From assembly GCF_004005865.1 (NCBI RefSeq), contig NZ_SACN01000001.1, positions 868,001-932,000 on the forward strand: a DNA stretch of 64,000 bases. The letters run 5' to 3'. Positions 9,322-17,570 of this stretch are shown piece by piece. Numbering within the stretch: the first letter of the stretch is position 1; the number at the start of each line of letters is the position of its first letter. This DNA comes from Sphingomonas crocodyli (GTDB taxonomy: Bacteria; Pseudomonadota; Alphaproteobacteria; Sphingomonadales; Sphingomonadaceae). Position numbers and translations under genes: made by a program. The notes below the pieces were generated by a model. The model searched no databases, had not been told where the DNA came from, and worked only from the letters and a program-made list of their open reading frames with translations.

Positions 9322-9740
9322 ATTGCCGCCAGCCGTAGGTCATCGCATTGCTGGGACCAAATGATGATGCGGCTCTCTGGGCGGTGCAACTTTTCCAACG
9401 GCAAAGGCGTAATCGTCGAGCAGCGCACCTAATATCTCCCAGCGTATGGGGATTGACGCCAATGCGACGGCAAAGCCTCAGTTGGATTCCAAATTTTATT
9501 TTGAGGGCCGCCAGCACGATCGGGCGTAGCATCTGCTACCCTCGGTCCTTCCGCACGGGTCAAAAATCAGAGGTCCAGCATCCAATGGCGTTACCGGAGA
9601 GATTGAGGGGGCGCGCTGATCGTTCGCGACCAAAGATTATGCGCAGCGCGAAATTGCAGCTGAGGTTGGCGTGCTGCGCGACGTCTTAGGGCGTGGTGGC
9701 AGGATAACCCTTCCTGCGCGCCAACGACCACGCAGGTTTT
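9322..9740. other. Intergenic region, no convincing gene
   Basis: These 419 bases separate two divergent small membrane-protein genes. Short open frames cross it in several frames but none has a ribosome-binding site or recognisable product. A stretch near 9615-9690 could encode a helix-turn-helix-like fragment ('DYAQREIAAEVGVLRDVLG'), perhaps a decayed regulator or transposase, but the frame is broken on both sides. Promoters for both flanking genes must lie here. Confidence 0.5.
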
Positions 9741-9980
9741 TTGGATCAGATGCTCGAAACGCCCTCTGTCAAGCAGGCCAAGCTTAGCTCGGTATCGATC
9801 CCCGTTGCTTGGTGGATTTTCGGCTTTTGGATCATCAAACAGGCGGCAACATATCTTCTGCCAATATCGATATTGTGGTGGATGTTAGCACTCTGCGGAT
9901 GTCCTCAAAAAATAGCAGCAGGGCTCGCTTTCCTGCTCACAGTTAGTTTCTGGCCGATCCTTTGGATGACCGTCGACTAA
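9741..9980 (+). CDS. Small two-helix membrane protein, paralogue of 9112-9321
   Basis: A 79-residue protein with two predicted helices (about residues 24-45 and 57-76) joined by a short loop with a Cys-Gly-Cys and an Ile-Ala-Ala motif. The loop resembles that of the small protein encoded in the opposite direction 420 bases upstream. The N-terminal 20 residues are polar and the start could be at a later codon. Function unknown. Confidence 0.5.
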   Translation: MDQMLETPSVKQAKLSSVSIPVAWWIFGFWIIKQAATYLLPISILWWMLALCGCPQKIAAGLAFLLTVSFWPILWMTVD

Positions 9981-10146
9981 TGGCGGGCATAATCACGCAG
10001 CGGCACAGCGCTTGTAGCGGAGAGGGCGATCGCCTGATTGATCAAGCACTTTGGTTGCATCGATCAACTATCGGGCATCGACTAGAAAATGGCTCATACG
10101 AAAGTCGGTCATGACAATCGGCGCAATCTGCTCTAAGTGGCCGGTG

Positions 10147-10479
10147 ATGGTATCGCGGTTTTTGACCCTTGTACTTGCCCTCCTAGCGTCATCCCTCGTG
10201 ATGACGGCGACGGTGCATGCGCGAGAGATTCCGGGGCCTGTTACCGTGGAATGCAGCGGCGCGGTGCACAGTGAAGGTGACGCAGATCAGTCGCAAGGCG
10301 ACTCGGACAAAGCGATCCCGCATCACCATGGCAGCTGTCACGGCCAGGCCATGAACCTTCCCGCGACCGAAGCCATTTCGCTCGCGCATTATGACCGCGA
10401 TATGCGTCTTCGCTCGGCCGCGGATCTTGGTATCCCGTCCAGTCCGGTCGAACCCGGTCTAAGGCCTCCAGCAGCCTGA
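10147..10479 (+). CDS. Secreted His-rich small protein upstream of czcC
   Basis: I place the start at the ATG at 10147, which gives a clear signal peptide ('MVSRFLTLVLALLASSLVM' ending in an A-x-A-like 'VHA'). An in-frame TTG at 10051 would put 32 residues of non-signal sequence in front. The mature part of about 85 residues carries 'HHHGSCHGQAM', a likely metal-binding cluster, and is otherwise low in recognisable structure. It sits 57 bases before czcC, so a periplasmic metal-sensing or metal-buffering role is a fair guess. No family was recognised. Confidence 0.6.
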   Translation: MVSRFLTLVLALLASSLVMTATVHAREIPGPVTVECSGAVHSEGDADQSQGDSDKAIPHHHGSCHGQAMNLPATEAISLAHYDRDMRLRSAADLGIPSSPVEPGLRPPAA

Positions 10480-10490
10480 CGAACTCCGCC

Positions 10491-10509
10491 AGCCGGCCAT
10501 TCGCCGGCT
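10491..10509. promoter_or_regulatory. Hairpin before czcC
   Basis: A 7-bp stem (AGCCGGC / GCCGGCT) with a five-base loop lies between the His-rich gene and czcC. There is no T-run, so it may act on mRNA stability or partial termination rather than as a full terminator. Confidence 0.4.
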
Positions 10510-10536
10510 CGATGATGTTCGTCAGGATTGTCCAAC

Positions 10537-11811
10537 ATGCGAAATTTGTTCGCGGCCATGCTGGCCGCGGCGTCGTGCGCCAGTATGGCGCAGGCGCAAA
10601 CGGGTTTGCCGGCGCCGATCGCGCAGGCAGGTCCCGCCTTTACGCTTGATCAGGCCGTCGCTGCGGCAGGTGGCTCGGCTCCCGCTGTCGAGGCCGCCAA
10701 TGCCGGTGTGAAAGCGGCACTGGCCGGTCGTACCGTTGCCGGTCTCCGGCCCAATCCGGTTGCCCAAGGTCAGATCGAGAATATTGCTGGCTCGGGCGTG
10801 TACCGAGGCCTGCGCAGCGCAGAGAGCACCGCTGGTCTCGCAATTCCGGTCGAGTTGGGTGGGAAGCGCAGTGCCCGTGTTGCGGTCGCAACGGCGCAAT
10901 TGTCTCGCGCCGAATTGCAAGCAGCTATCGTTGCTGCAGATGTTCGCCTGCAGGTCACTCAGCTCTATGTTGAGGCAGTGGCAGCCGAGCGCAGGCTGGC
11001 AACTGCGCGCGACCAAGCGCGTATCGCAGGCGATGCGCTGAGAGCTGCAACTGTCCGTGTCCAAGCCGGTCGGGCATCCCCGCTCGAACAGCAGCGGGCG
11101 GATGTGGCGCGTATCAACGCCGATGCCAATGTCGAACGGCAGATCCGGCTCACCGAAGCGGCTCGCGCCAATCTCGCGCGCCGGATCGGGCAACCGATGG
11201 TGGGTGATCTGGAAATAACGCTCCTTGATCGGCTACCAACACCGGTGATGGGGCCGCCGGCTCCGCTGCCAATCGTTGGAACGCTTGCTCTCGCAGCAGC
11301 CGATAGCGACTTGGCGGTTGCCGATGCTGGCGTGCGGCTGGCACGCGCGAACCGCGTGCCCGACATCAACGTCGGGCCAGCGGTGCGGCGATTGTCTGCA
11401 ACCAACGACACGGTCGCGGTCTTCAGCGTCTCGATCCCGATCCCGGTGTTCAATAATGGCCGCGCTGCCGTGGCGCAGGCCCAGGCTGAACGCAATCGTG
11501 CCGAAGCACAACGCCGGGTGACAGGGCTCGATATCGAGCAGGCGGTGACGGAGGCACAGGCGGAAGCGGCCAATGCGGCAACTTCGGCGAGGGCTGCTTC
11601 GGGACCTGCGCTGGCTGCGGCCCAGGAAGCCGCCCGTATCGCCAGGATCGGCTACCGCGAAGGCAAGTTCGGTCAACTCGAGCTGCTCGATGCAGAACGC
11701 ACGCTCGCCGATACCCGTGTCGCCGCGATCGACGCTCTCGCAAATTATCAAAATGCCCGCGCACGGCTGGAGCGGCTGACCGCTCCCGTGCCCAATGGGG
11801 GACAGCAATAA
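10537..11811 (+). CDS. czcC: Outer-membrane efflux channel, TolC/CzcC family
   Basis: The product of about 424 residues has a signal peptide ending near 'SMAQAQ' and two TolC-like repeats rich in alanine and coiled-coil heptads, with 'TLDQAVAAAGGSAP' and 'RIGYREGKFGQLELLDAERTLADTR' as the typical repeat landmarks. The ATG at 10537 was chosen over the TTG at 10528 because it starts the signal peptide. It is the outer-membrane component of a tripartite heavy-metal efflux pump with the next two genes. Its stop overlaps the start of czcB (TAATG), so the genes are co-translated. Confidence 0.92.
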   Translation: MRNLFAAMLAAASCASMAQAQTGLPAPIAQAGPAFTLDQAVAAAGGSAPAVEAANAGVKAALAGRTVAGLRPNPVAQGQIENIAGSGVYRGLRSAESTAGLAIPVELGGKRSARVAVATAQLSRAELQAAIVAADVRLQVTQLYVEAVAAERRLATARDQARIAGDALRAATVRVQAGRASPLEQQRADVARINADANVERQIRLTEAARANLARRIGQPMVGDLEITLLDRLPTPVMGPPAPLPIVGTLALAAADSDLAVADAGVRLARANRVPDINVGPAVRRLSATNDTVAVFSVSIPIPVFNNGRAAVAQAQAERNRAEAQRRVTGLDIEQAVTEAQAEAANAATSARAASGPALAAAQEAARIARIGYREGKFGQLELLDAERTLADTRVAAIDALANYQNARARLERLTAPVPNGGQQ

Positions 11812-12980
11812 TGAAAAATCTCTATCTAGCAGGCGTCGCGTCGCTTGCTCTGCTCCTGTCGGCTTGCAGTGGCGGCAATGATGCCGGCGCTGAAACCGCA
11901 TCCAACGAAACGTCCGCAGCCGCCGAAAAGGAGGGCGGCAAGGGTGTAGCGCATGCCAATGAAGGCGCCATCACGCTGACCGCCGATCAGATTGCGGCAG
12001 CCGGTATCCAGATTGGCCGTCCGATCCGAGGTGGTGCTGGAACAATCGAGCTGCCAGCGATCATTGAGGGCGATCCGCAAGGTACGCAGGTGATTTCGGC
12101 CGCGATAGCTGGCCGTGTTGTGGCGTTAACCCGCAACTTGGGCCAATCGGTCGGGCGCGGACAGACCATAGCTGTCATCGAAAGCCGCGAAGCAGCGCAG
12201 ATCAAGGGCGAAGTGGAGGCAGCGCGCGCGCGTCTGGAACTCGCCAATTCCAATCTTGCGCGCGAGCAACGCTTGTTCGCGCAAAAGGTATCGCCTGAAC
12301 AGGATCTCATCGCAGCGCGCACGGCGGCCACTGAAGCGCGTATCGCGCTGACGCAGGCGCGAAGCACGGTTTCGGCTGCCGGTGTCGGCGGAGGCGGGCT
12401 CAACAGGCTGGGAATTTCCGCACCCATCTCGGGCCAGATCATCGCGCGTCCGGTGACACTGGGTCAGACCGTAGCGGCGGATGCCGAGCTCTACCGCATC
12501 GCGAATCTCGCACAGGTGTCGATCGCCCTGAATCTGAAGGCGGAGGATGCGGGTCGTATTCGCCCCGGTAATAACGTCTCGGTGAAGGCTGCCGGTCGTC
12601 AGGCGACCGCGAAGATCACCTTCGTGTCGCCGGCGCTCGATCCACGGACACGGCTCGTGCCGTCGATCGCGACGCTCGACAATCGGTCGGGGCAGTGGCG
12701 TGTCGGTGAACCCGTAACCGCTGCAGTCGAGATTTCCGGCAGTGGCGGCAGCGGTGCGATCCGCGTGCCCACGACCGCGGTACAGAGCGATGAGGGCAAG
12801 TCGGTGGTGTTCGTACGAACACCCAAGGGCTTCCAGGCAACCCCGGTAGAGCTCGGCGATGCGTCGGGCGATACCGTCATCATTCGTTCGGGCCTCAAGG
12901 GCACCGAGCAGATCGCGACGACCGGAAGTTTCACGCTCAAAGCCGAACTCGGCAAGAGCGAAGCGAGCGATGAGGACTAA
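11811..12980 (+). CDS. czcB: RND efflux periplasmic adaptor, CzcB family
   Basis: This 389-residue protein has a lipoprotein signal with lipobox 'LLSAC', so it is likely anchored to the inner membrane facing the periplasm. An acidic/His-containing linker follows, then the barrel-sandwich hybrid and alpha-hairpin ('AARARLELANSNLAREQRLFAQKVS') and the beta-barrel domain. It couples the CzcA pump to the CzcC channel. The gene overlaps czcC by one base and ends three bases before czcA. Heavy-metal type adaptor rather than drug type is inferred from its neighbours. Confidence 0.92.
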   Translation: MKNLYLAGVASLALLLSACSGGNDAGAETASNETSAAAEKEGGKGVAHANEGAITLTADQIAAAGIQIGRPIRGGAGTIELPAIIEGDPQGTQVISAAIAGRVVALTRNLGQSVGRGQTIAVIESREAAQIKGEVEAARARLELANSNLAREQRLFAQKVSPEQDLIAARTAATEARIALTQARSTVSAAGVGGGGLNRLGISAPISGQIIARPVTLGQTVAADAELYRIANLAQVSIALNLKAEDAGRIRPGNNVSVKAAGRQATAKITFVSPALDPRTRLVPSIATLDNRSGQWRVGEPVTAAVEISGSGGSGAIRVPTTAVQSDEGKSVVFVRTPKGFQATPVELGDASGDTVIIRSGLKGTEQIATTGSFTLKAELGKSEASDED

Positions 12981-12983
12981 GCC

Positions 12984-15900
12984 ATGATCGCGCGCATCGT
13001 CACTTGGGCGGTCGAGAAGCGTTGGCTTGTCCTGCTGCTTACCGCCATTGTCGCCGTTATCGGCGCATTTTCGCTCTCCCGGCTGCCAATCGACGCGGTG
13101 CCGGATATCACCAACAATCAGGTCCAGATTAACGTCCGCGCGCCCGCGCTTTCGCCCGAACTGGTCGAAAAGCAGGTGTCGTTCCCGATCGAGACCGCGC
13201 TCGCCGGCACGCCCGGCCTCGAATATACGCGCTCTCTGAGCCGCAACGGCTTCGCGCAAATCACTGCGGTCTTCTCTGACGCCACGGACATCTATTTCGC
13301 TCGCCAGCAGGTGGGGGAGCGCCTGCAGGGCGTGCAGGAAAATCTACCCGATGGCGTAAACCCTGAAATGGGTCCGATCGCGACGGGCCTGGGCGAAGTG
13401 TACATGTACACCGTTCGGCTCCAGCATCGCGCCGACGACCAGCACAAGCCCGGCGAGCCGGGGCAGCAGCCTGACGGCAGTTACATCACGCCCGAGGGGG
13501 AACGTCTAACTTCCGAACAAGATAAGGCGACCTACCTGCGGACGGCTCAGGACTGGATCGTAACACCGCTTCTCAAGAACACGCCAGGCCTCGCCGGCGT
13601 CGACTCGATCGGCGGCTATGCGAAACAATTCCTCGTTATCCCGGATGTTCAGAAGCTGGCTTCGCTGGGAATTACGCTGACCGAGCTGGGTAATGCGCTC
13701 GAGCGCAACAACACCAGCGTCGGCGGCGGCTTCGTTAATCGGAATGGTGAGGGTCTGGCTGTTCGCTCGGATGCGCTCGTACGCAACGCCAGCGAATTGG
13801 CCAGGACCGTGATCGCGACACGTAATGGCGTGCCGATCACGGTCGAACAAGTCGCGACCGTTCAGACCGGTCAGGCAATCCGCATGGGTTCGGCGTCGGA
13901 AAACGGCACCGAAGTCGTCGTGGGTACGGCGATCATGCGGATCGGTGAAAATAGCCGTATCGTGTCTACGGCCGTCGCTGAGAAGCTGAAGTCGATCAAC
14001 GCATCGCTGCCGCCCGACGTCATCGTCCAGCCCGTGCTCAATCGCACCGAACTCGTCAATTCGACCATCAAGACGGTCGCGAAGAATCTGAGCGAAGGCG
14101 CGGTGCTCGTGATTGTCGTGCTTTTCGTGCTGCTCGGAAACTTCCGGGCCGCTTTGATCGCGGCGCTCGTCATTCCGATCACAATGATGCTGACAGGCTT
14201 TGGAATGCTCAGAGCGGGTGTCTCGGCGAACCTGATGAGCCTGGGTGCGCTGGACTTCGGCCTGATCGTCGACGGTGCGGTCATCATTGTCGAGAATGCG
14301 CTGCGACGGCTTGCCGAGCAGCAGCATCATGAAGGGCGGTTGCTGACCATCAAGGAACGCCTTGCCACGGTAGCATCGGCAGCGCGCGAAATGATCCGTC
14401 CTTCGGTCTACGGGCAGGCGATCATCATTCTCGTCTACGTGCCGCTCCTCACGCTCACTGGCGTGGAGGGCAAGACGTTCGTGCCGATGGCACTTACCGT
14501 CATCATTGCGCTCGCCTTCGCCTTCGTCCTCTCACTCACCTTCGTTCCGGCCATGATCGCAATCTGGCTGTCGAAGAAAGTGGAGGAGAAGGACGGTCGG
14601 ATCATCTCGTGGCTAAAAAAGCGCTACGAACCGGGTCTCGACCGGGCGATGAAGCGCCCCAGCGTGACAATTGGTGCGGGCATTGCCAGCCTCGTCGTCG
14701 CAGCACTCGCCTTCACCACGCTCGGTTCGGTGTTCCTGCCGCAGCTCGACGAGGGCGATCTCCTGATCCAGTCGCTGCGTATCCCTGCGACATCGGTCCA
14801 GCAGAGCCAGGCGATGCAGGTGCCGATCGAGCGGATGATGTCGAGCCAGCCAGAAGTCCAGTTCGTCTATTCGAAGACGGGCACGGCCGAACTGGCGGCG
14901 GATCCCATGCCGCCTAATGCGACCGACATGTTCGTCATCCTGAAGCCCCGCGCGCAATGGCCGAACCCCAAACTTCCGAAGGAAGAACTGGTGAGCCGGA
15001 TCGAAGGTGAGTTGGCCAAGATCCCGGGCAATGCATACGAGATCACCCAGCCCATCCAGATGCGCTTCAACGAGCTGATCGCGGGTGTTCGCGGCGATAT
15101 CGCCGTGAAGGTCTTCGGCGATGACTTCAACCAGATGAACAAGACGGCTGAACAGATCGCGAGCGCATTGCGTAAAACGCAGGGCGCGGCCGACGTTAAG
15201 GTCGAGCAGACGACGGGGCTTCCCATGCTCGACATTCGCGTCAATCGCGACGCGATGGCACGCCTCGGCGTCACGGCGCAGGACGTTCAGGATACCGTAA
15301 CGGCCACGCTGGGCGGACGGACGTCCGGCCAAATCTTCGAAGGCGATCGCCGGTTCCCGGTGGTGATCCGCCTGTCGGAAACGCAACGCGCTGACCTTGG
15401 CCTCCTACAACAGGTGCAGGTGCCCGTAGCGGGCGGATCTTATGTGCCGCTGTCCAGTGTCGCTGACATCAAGGTCGTCGACGGACCCAATCAGATCAGT
15501 CGCGAGAATGGCAAGCGTCGCGTGGTCGTCCAGGCCAATGTGCGCGGCCGCGATGTCGGCAGCGTTGTCGCCGATGCGCAGGCGACGATCGCCAAGCAGG
15601 TGCGCCTACCTTCGGGCAGCTATCTCGAATGGGGTGGTCAGTTCGAGAATCTGAAGTCGGCGAGCGAGCGGCTGCAACTCGTCATTCCGGCCTGTTTCGT
15701 GTTGATCCTGCTGCTTCTCTACGGCGCTCTGGGATCGGTGCGAGACGCTGCGATCGTCTTCACCGGTGTGCCATTCGCACTGGTGGGCGGCGTGCTGCTG
15801 CTCTTCGTGCGTGGCATGGACTTTTCGATCTCGGCGGCGGTGGGCTTCATCGCCCTGTCGGGCATCGCGGTCCTTAATGGACTCGTCATGGTCAGCTCGA

Positions 15901-16223
15901 TTCAAGATCTGATCCGGTCAGGCATGACACGTGACGAAGCCGCTCAAGTCGGCGCCATGCAGCGGCTGCGCCCTGTCGTCATGACGGCATTGGTCGCCAG
16001 CCTCGGCTTCGTGCCGATGGCCTTGGGTGCGGGCGCGGGTGCCGAAGTGCAGAAGCCGTTGGCAACCGTCGTGATCGGCGGCTTGATTTCGGCAACCCTG
16101 CTCACCCTGTTCGTCCTGCCCACGCTCTATGCGCGCTTTGGCCAGAAGAGCATCGCGGCGACCGACCATCTCGACGAGCAACAAGTAGGCGACGACCACC
16201 GCCAGCTTTTCGCTGAGCACTGA
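12984..16223 (+). CDS. czcA: Heavy-metal efflux RND transporter, CzcA family
   Basis: An inner-membrane proton-driven pump of 1079 residues, the usual length of HME-RND proteins. It begins with the first helix 'EKRWLVLLLTAIVAVIGAF' and the 'RLPIDAVPDITNNQVQ' motif that is diagnostic of CzcA/CusA types. The central helix carries 'DFGLIVDGAVIIVENALRR', where the acidic residues (D-x5-D-x6-E) are used in proton/cation coupling in this family. Two large periplasmic loops are present. The exact metal (Co, Zn, Cd or Ni) cannot be decided, but the CzcCBA order is intact. Confidence 0.95.
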   Translation: MIARIVTWAVEKRWLVLLLTAIVAVIGAFSLSRLPIDAVPDITNNQVQINVRAPALSPELVEKQVSFPIETALAGTPGLEYTRSLSRNGFAQITAVFSDATDIYFARQQVGERLQGVQENLPDGVNPEMGPIATGLGEVYMYTVRLQHRADDQHKPGEPGQQPDGSYITPEGERLTSEQDKATYLRTAQDWIVTPLLKNTPGLAGVDSIGGYAKQFLVIPDVQKLASLGITLTELGNALERNNTSVGGGFVNRNGEGLAVRSDALVRNASELARTVIATRNGVPITVEQVATVQTGQAIRMGSASENGTEVVVGTAIMRIGENSRIVSTAVAEKLKSINASLPPDVIVQPVLNRTELVNSTIKTVAKNLSEGAVLVIVVLFVLLGNFRAALIAALVIPITMMLTGFGMLRAGVSANLMSLGALDFGLIVDGAVIIVENALRRLAEQQHHEGRLLTIKERLATVASAAREMIRPSVYGQAIIILVYVPLLTLTGVEGKTFVPMALTVIIALAFAFVLSLTFVPAMIAIWLSKKVEEKDGRIISWLKKRYEPGLDRAMKRPSVTIGAGIASLVVAALAFTTLGSVFLPQLDEGDLLIQSLRIPATSVQQSQAMQVPIERMMSSQPEVQFVYSKTGTAELAADPMPPNATDMFVILKPRAQWPNPKLPKEELVSRIEGELAKIPGNAYEITQPIQMRFNELIAGVRGDIAVKVFGDDFNQMNKTAEQIASALRKTQGAADVKVEQTTGLPMLDIRVNRDAMARLGVTAQDVQDTVTATLGGRTSGQIFEGDRRFPVVIRLSETQRADLGLLQQVQVPVAGGSYVPLSSVADIKVVDGPNQISRENGKRRVVVQANVRGRDVGSVVADAQATIAKQVRLPSGSYLEWGGQFENLKSASERLQLVIPACFVLILLLLYGALGSVRDAAIVFTGVPFALVGGVLLLFVRGMDFSISAAVGFIALSGIAVLNGLVMVSSIQDLIRSGMTRDEAAQVGAMQRLRPVVMTALVASLGFVPMALGAGAGAEVQKPLATVVIGGLISATLLTLFVLPTLYARFGQKSIAATDHLDEQQVGDDHRQLFAEH

Positions 16224-16235
16224 CCTTGCAACCTC

Positions 16236-16257
16236 CGGAGGGGCTTTGGCCCCTCCG
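16236..16257 (+). terminator. Stem-loop after czcA
   Basis: A perfect 9-bp GC-rich stem (CGGAGGGGC / GCCCCTCCG) with the loop TTTG lies 13 bases after the czcA stop. There is no following T-run, so it may be a weak terminator or a 3'-end stabiliser that lowers expression of the SRPBCC gene 22 bases further on. Confidence 0.6.
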
Positions 16258-16278
16258 ACATAATGACAAGGACGTCCA

Positions 16279-16767
16279 ATGGTGAGGATCAGAACCGCAA
16301 CCATAATACCTGGTTCACCGCTTCGAACCTGGACGGCGCTGGTCGACGGCGGCCAGCGCCGTGCTTGGCATCCGATCTTTCAGCTAACCGACCCAATCGA
16401 AATTGGGATTACGCAGTATAAGCTCCGGCTGCATAACTGGAAAAAGCCGCCAGCTGGCGAAGCATCCGTAGATGTCCTCGAAAAGCCGAAGACCTTCTCA
16501 TGGTCGTGCGGGCTACGGTTTGTCCTTACCGTCCGCGAAATCTACGAGCTCGAAGAGGACGGTGCCGGGACATATCTGACGCATAGCCTGGAATTCCGCG
16601 GCATACTTGCGCGGCTCGTTGTCGCCGCTGTTCGCCGGAACTTCGCGAAGATGCTCGCAGAAAGCGATGACCGGCTCAGTCGATATTTGCGCTGGCGCTC
16701 GGCTCAAACGCCCCACGCAGCAGGAAAGACCAAATCGTCACCGCGGCATGGAAGGAAATCTCGATGA
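16279..16767 (+). CDS. SRPBCC (START-like) family protein
   Basis: A 162-residue protein with the SRPBCC pattern: N-terminal 'TATIIPGSPLRTWTALVDGG', a run of predicted strands ('YKLRLHNWKKPPAGEASVDV', 'LRFVLTVREIYELEEDGAG') and a C-terminal helix 'RNFAKMLAESDDRL', followed by a basic tail. 'aagga' lies upstream of the ATG. Its stop overlaps the ATG of the next gene (ATGA). It resembles the gene at 8516-8986 in fold, length and in being coupled to an exported protein. Ligand unknown. Confidence 0.65.
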   Translation: MVRIRTATIIPGSPLRTWTALVDGGQRRAWHPIFQLTDPIEIGITQYKLRLHNWKKPPAGEASVDVLEKPKTFSWSCGLRFVLTVREIYELEEDGAGTYLTHSLEFRGILARLVVAAVRRNFAKMLAESDDRLSRYLRWRSAQTPHAAGKTKSSPRHGRKSR

Positions 16768-17141
16768 CTGTGGCACTGAAGGCCTTAGCTCTTTTCGCCG
16801 CCATGACGCCGGCGCTCGGCGGATGTTCAAAGCCGAAGGATCCACCGCCCCCAAGCGAGGCACAGGTCCATTCGATCGATAGCGGAATGGAATCCGGGGA
16901 AATCGGCTGGCATCCCTATCGCTGCAGCGATGGCAAGCCGCTGCTCGTCGAGTTCAAGGACAACGGCCTGCAGATCAGTTTGCGGGGGCCGAAGATGGCA
17001 AATTCCATCACGCTGAGCGCCCCAGCCCAAGGGCTTCAATATGTGGGAGACGCCAGCACGGCAACGCTCGCAGGAGCCAAGCTCATCCTCGCGGGCGCCG
17101 GCGTGGGCGATCGCACCTGCATGCGAGCAAGCGTCAACTAA
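16764..17141 (+). CDS. Small lipoprotein, possible MliC-like fold
   Basis: The product of 125 residues has a lipoprotein signal peptide with lipobox 'ALGGC' (Cys21), followed by a proline-rich linker 'PKDPPPPS'. The mature domain has 'HPYRCSDGKPLLVEFKDNGLQ' and ends with a Cys near the C-terminus, the two-cysteine layout seen in MliC/PliC-type small envelope domains; that assignment is tentative. The gene is translationally coupled to the upstream SRPBCC gene. The protein at 18455 has a similar 'FRC-DGG' start of the domain. Confidence 0.6.
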   Translation: MTVALKALALFAAMTPALGGCSKPKDPPPPSEAQVHSIDSGMESGEIGWHPYRCSDGKPLLVEFKDNGLQISLRGPKMANSITLSAPAQGLQYVGDASTATLAGAKLILAGAGVGDRTCMRASVN

Positions 17142-17154
17142 CATGCTTCGCGAG

Positions 17155-17170
17155 CCGTCCGTTCGGACGG
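17155..17170. terminator. Hairpin between lipoprotein and fliE-like gene
   Basis: A 7-bp perfect stem (CCGTCCG / CGGACGG) with a TT loop lies 14 bases after the lipoprotein stop and about 25 bases before the next ATG. It lacks a T-run. It may partially separate the czc/lipoprotein transcript from the fliE-like gene. Confidence 0.45.
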
Positions 17171-17194
17171 GGCGATCGGACTTGGGAGGACATT

Positions 17195-17545
17195 ATGTCG
17201 GATACGACCATCTCGAACGTCCTAGCGATCCGGGCTCAGGTTTTGGCGCGCAACGAGATCATTCGAAACGCTGCCTCAACAACCGCCTTGCAGCCCGTGG
17301 CCGCAACGGGACTCGCCGCGGCGGCTCCGACATTTGGCGAAACTCTGAGCAACGCGCTGACCAAGGTCAACGCAATACAAGAGCAAGAAGATATCGTTAC
17401 GGAGGCCTATGAGCGCGGCGAAACGAACGACATCGCCACTGTCTCTCTCATGCAAAATCGGTCGGAAGTCGTCTTCGAGGCAACAGTGCAGATCCGAAAC
17501 AAATTATTATCTGCCTATAAAGACATAATGAATATGCCCGTCTGA
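17195..17545 (+). CDS. fliE: FliE-like flagellar hook-basal body protein (solitary)
   Basis: A 116-residue protein whose C-terminal half matches FliE closely: 'TFGETLSNALTKVNAIQEQE', an acidic 'AYERGETNDIATVSLMQNRS' segment and the ending 'VQIRNKLLSAYKDIMNMPV', which is the FliE signature. FliE joins the MS ring to the rod in the flagellar basal body. A good 'gggagga' site precedes the ATG. No other flagellar gene is present, and the neighbours are metal-resistance genes, so this copy is displaced or has been recruited for something else. The N-terminal 45 residues are less typical. Confidence 0.8.
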   Translation: MSDTTISNVLAIRAQVLARNEIIRNAASTTALQPVAATGLAAAAPTFGETLSNALTKVNAIQEQEDIVTEAYERGETNDIATVSLMQNRSEVVFEATVQIRNKLLSAYKDIMNMPV

Positions 17546-17570
17546 TAGATAAACTTCGAGAGTTCTGGGA

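Noticed and set aside
10051..10146. TTG-initiated extension of the His-rich gene
   Set aside because: It puts non-signal residues before a clear signal peptide; the ATG at 10147 is preferred.
12126..13259. 377-residue antisense frame opposite czcB and czcA
   Set aside because: The plus-strand CzcB/CzcA motifs are unambiguous.
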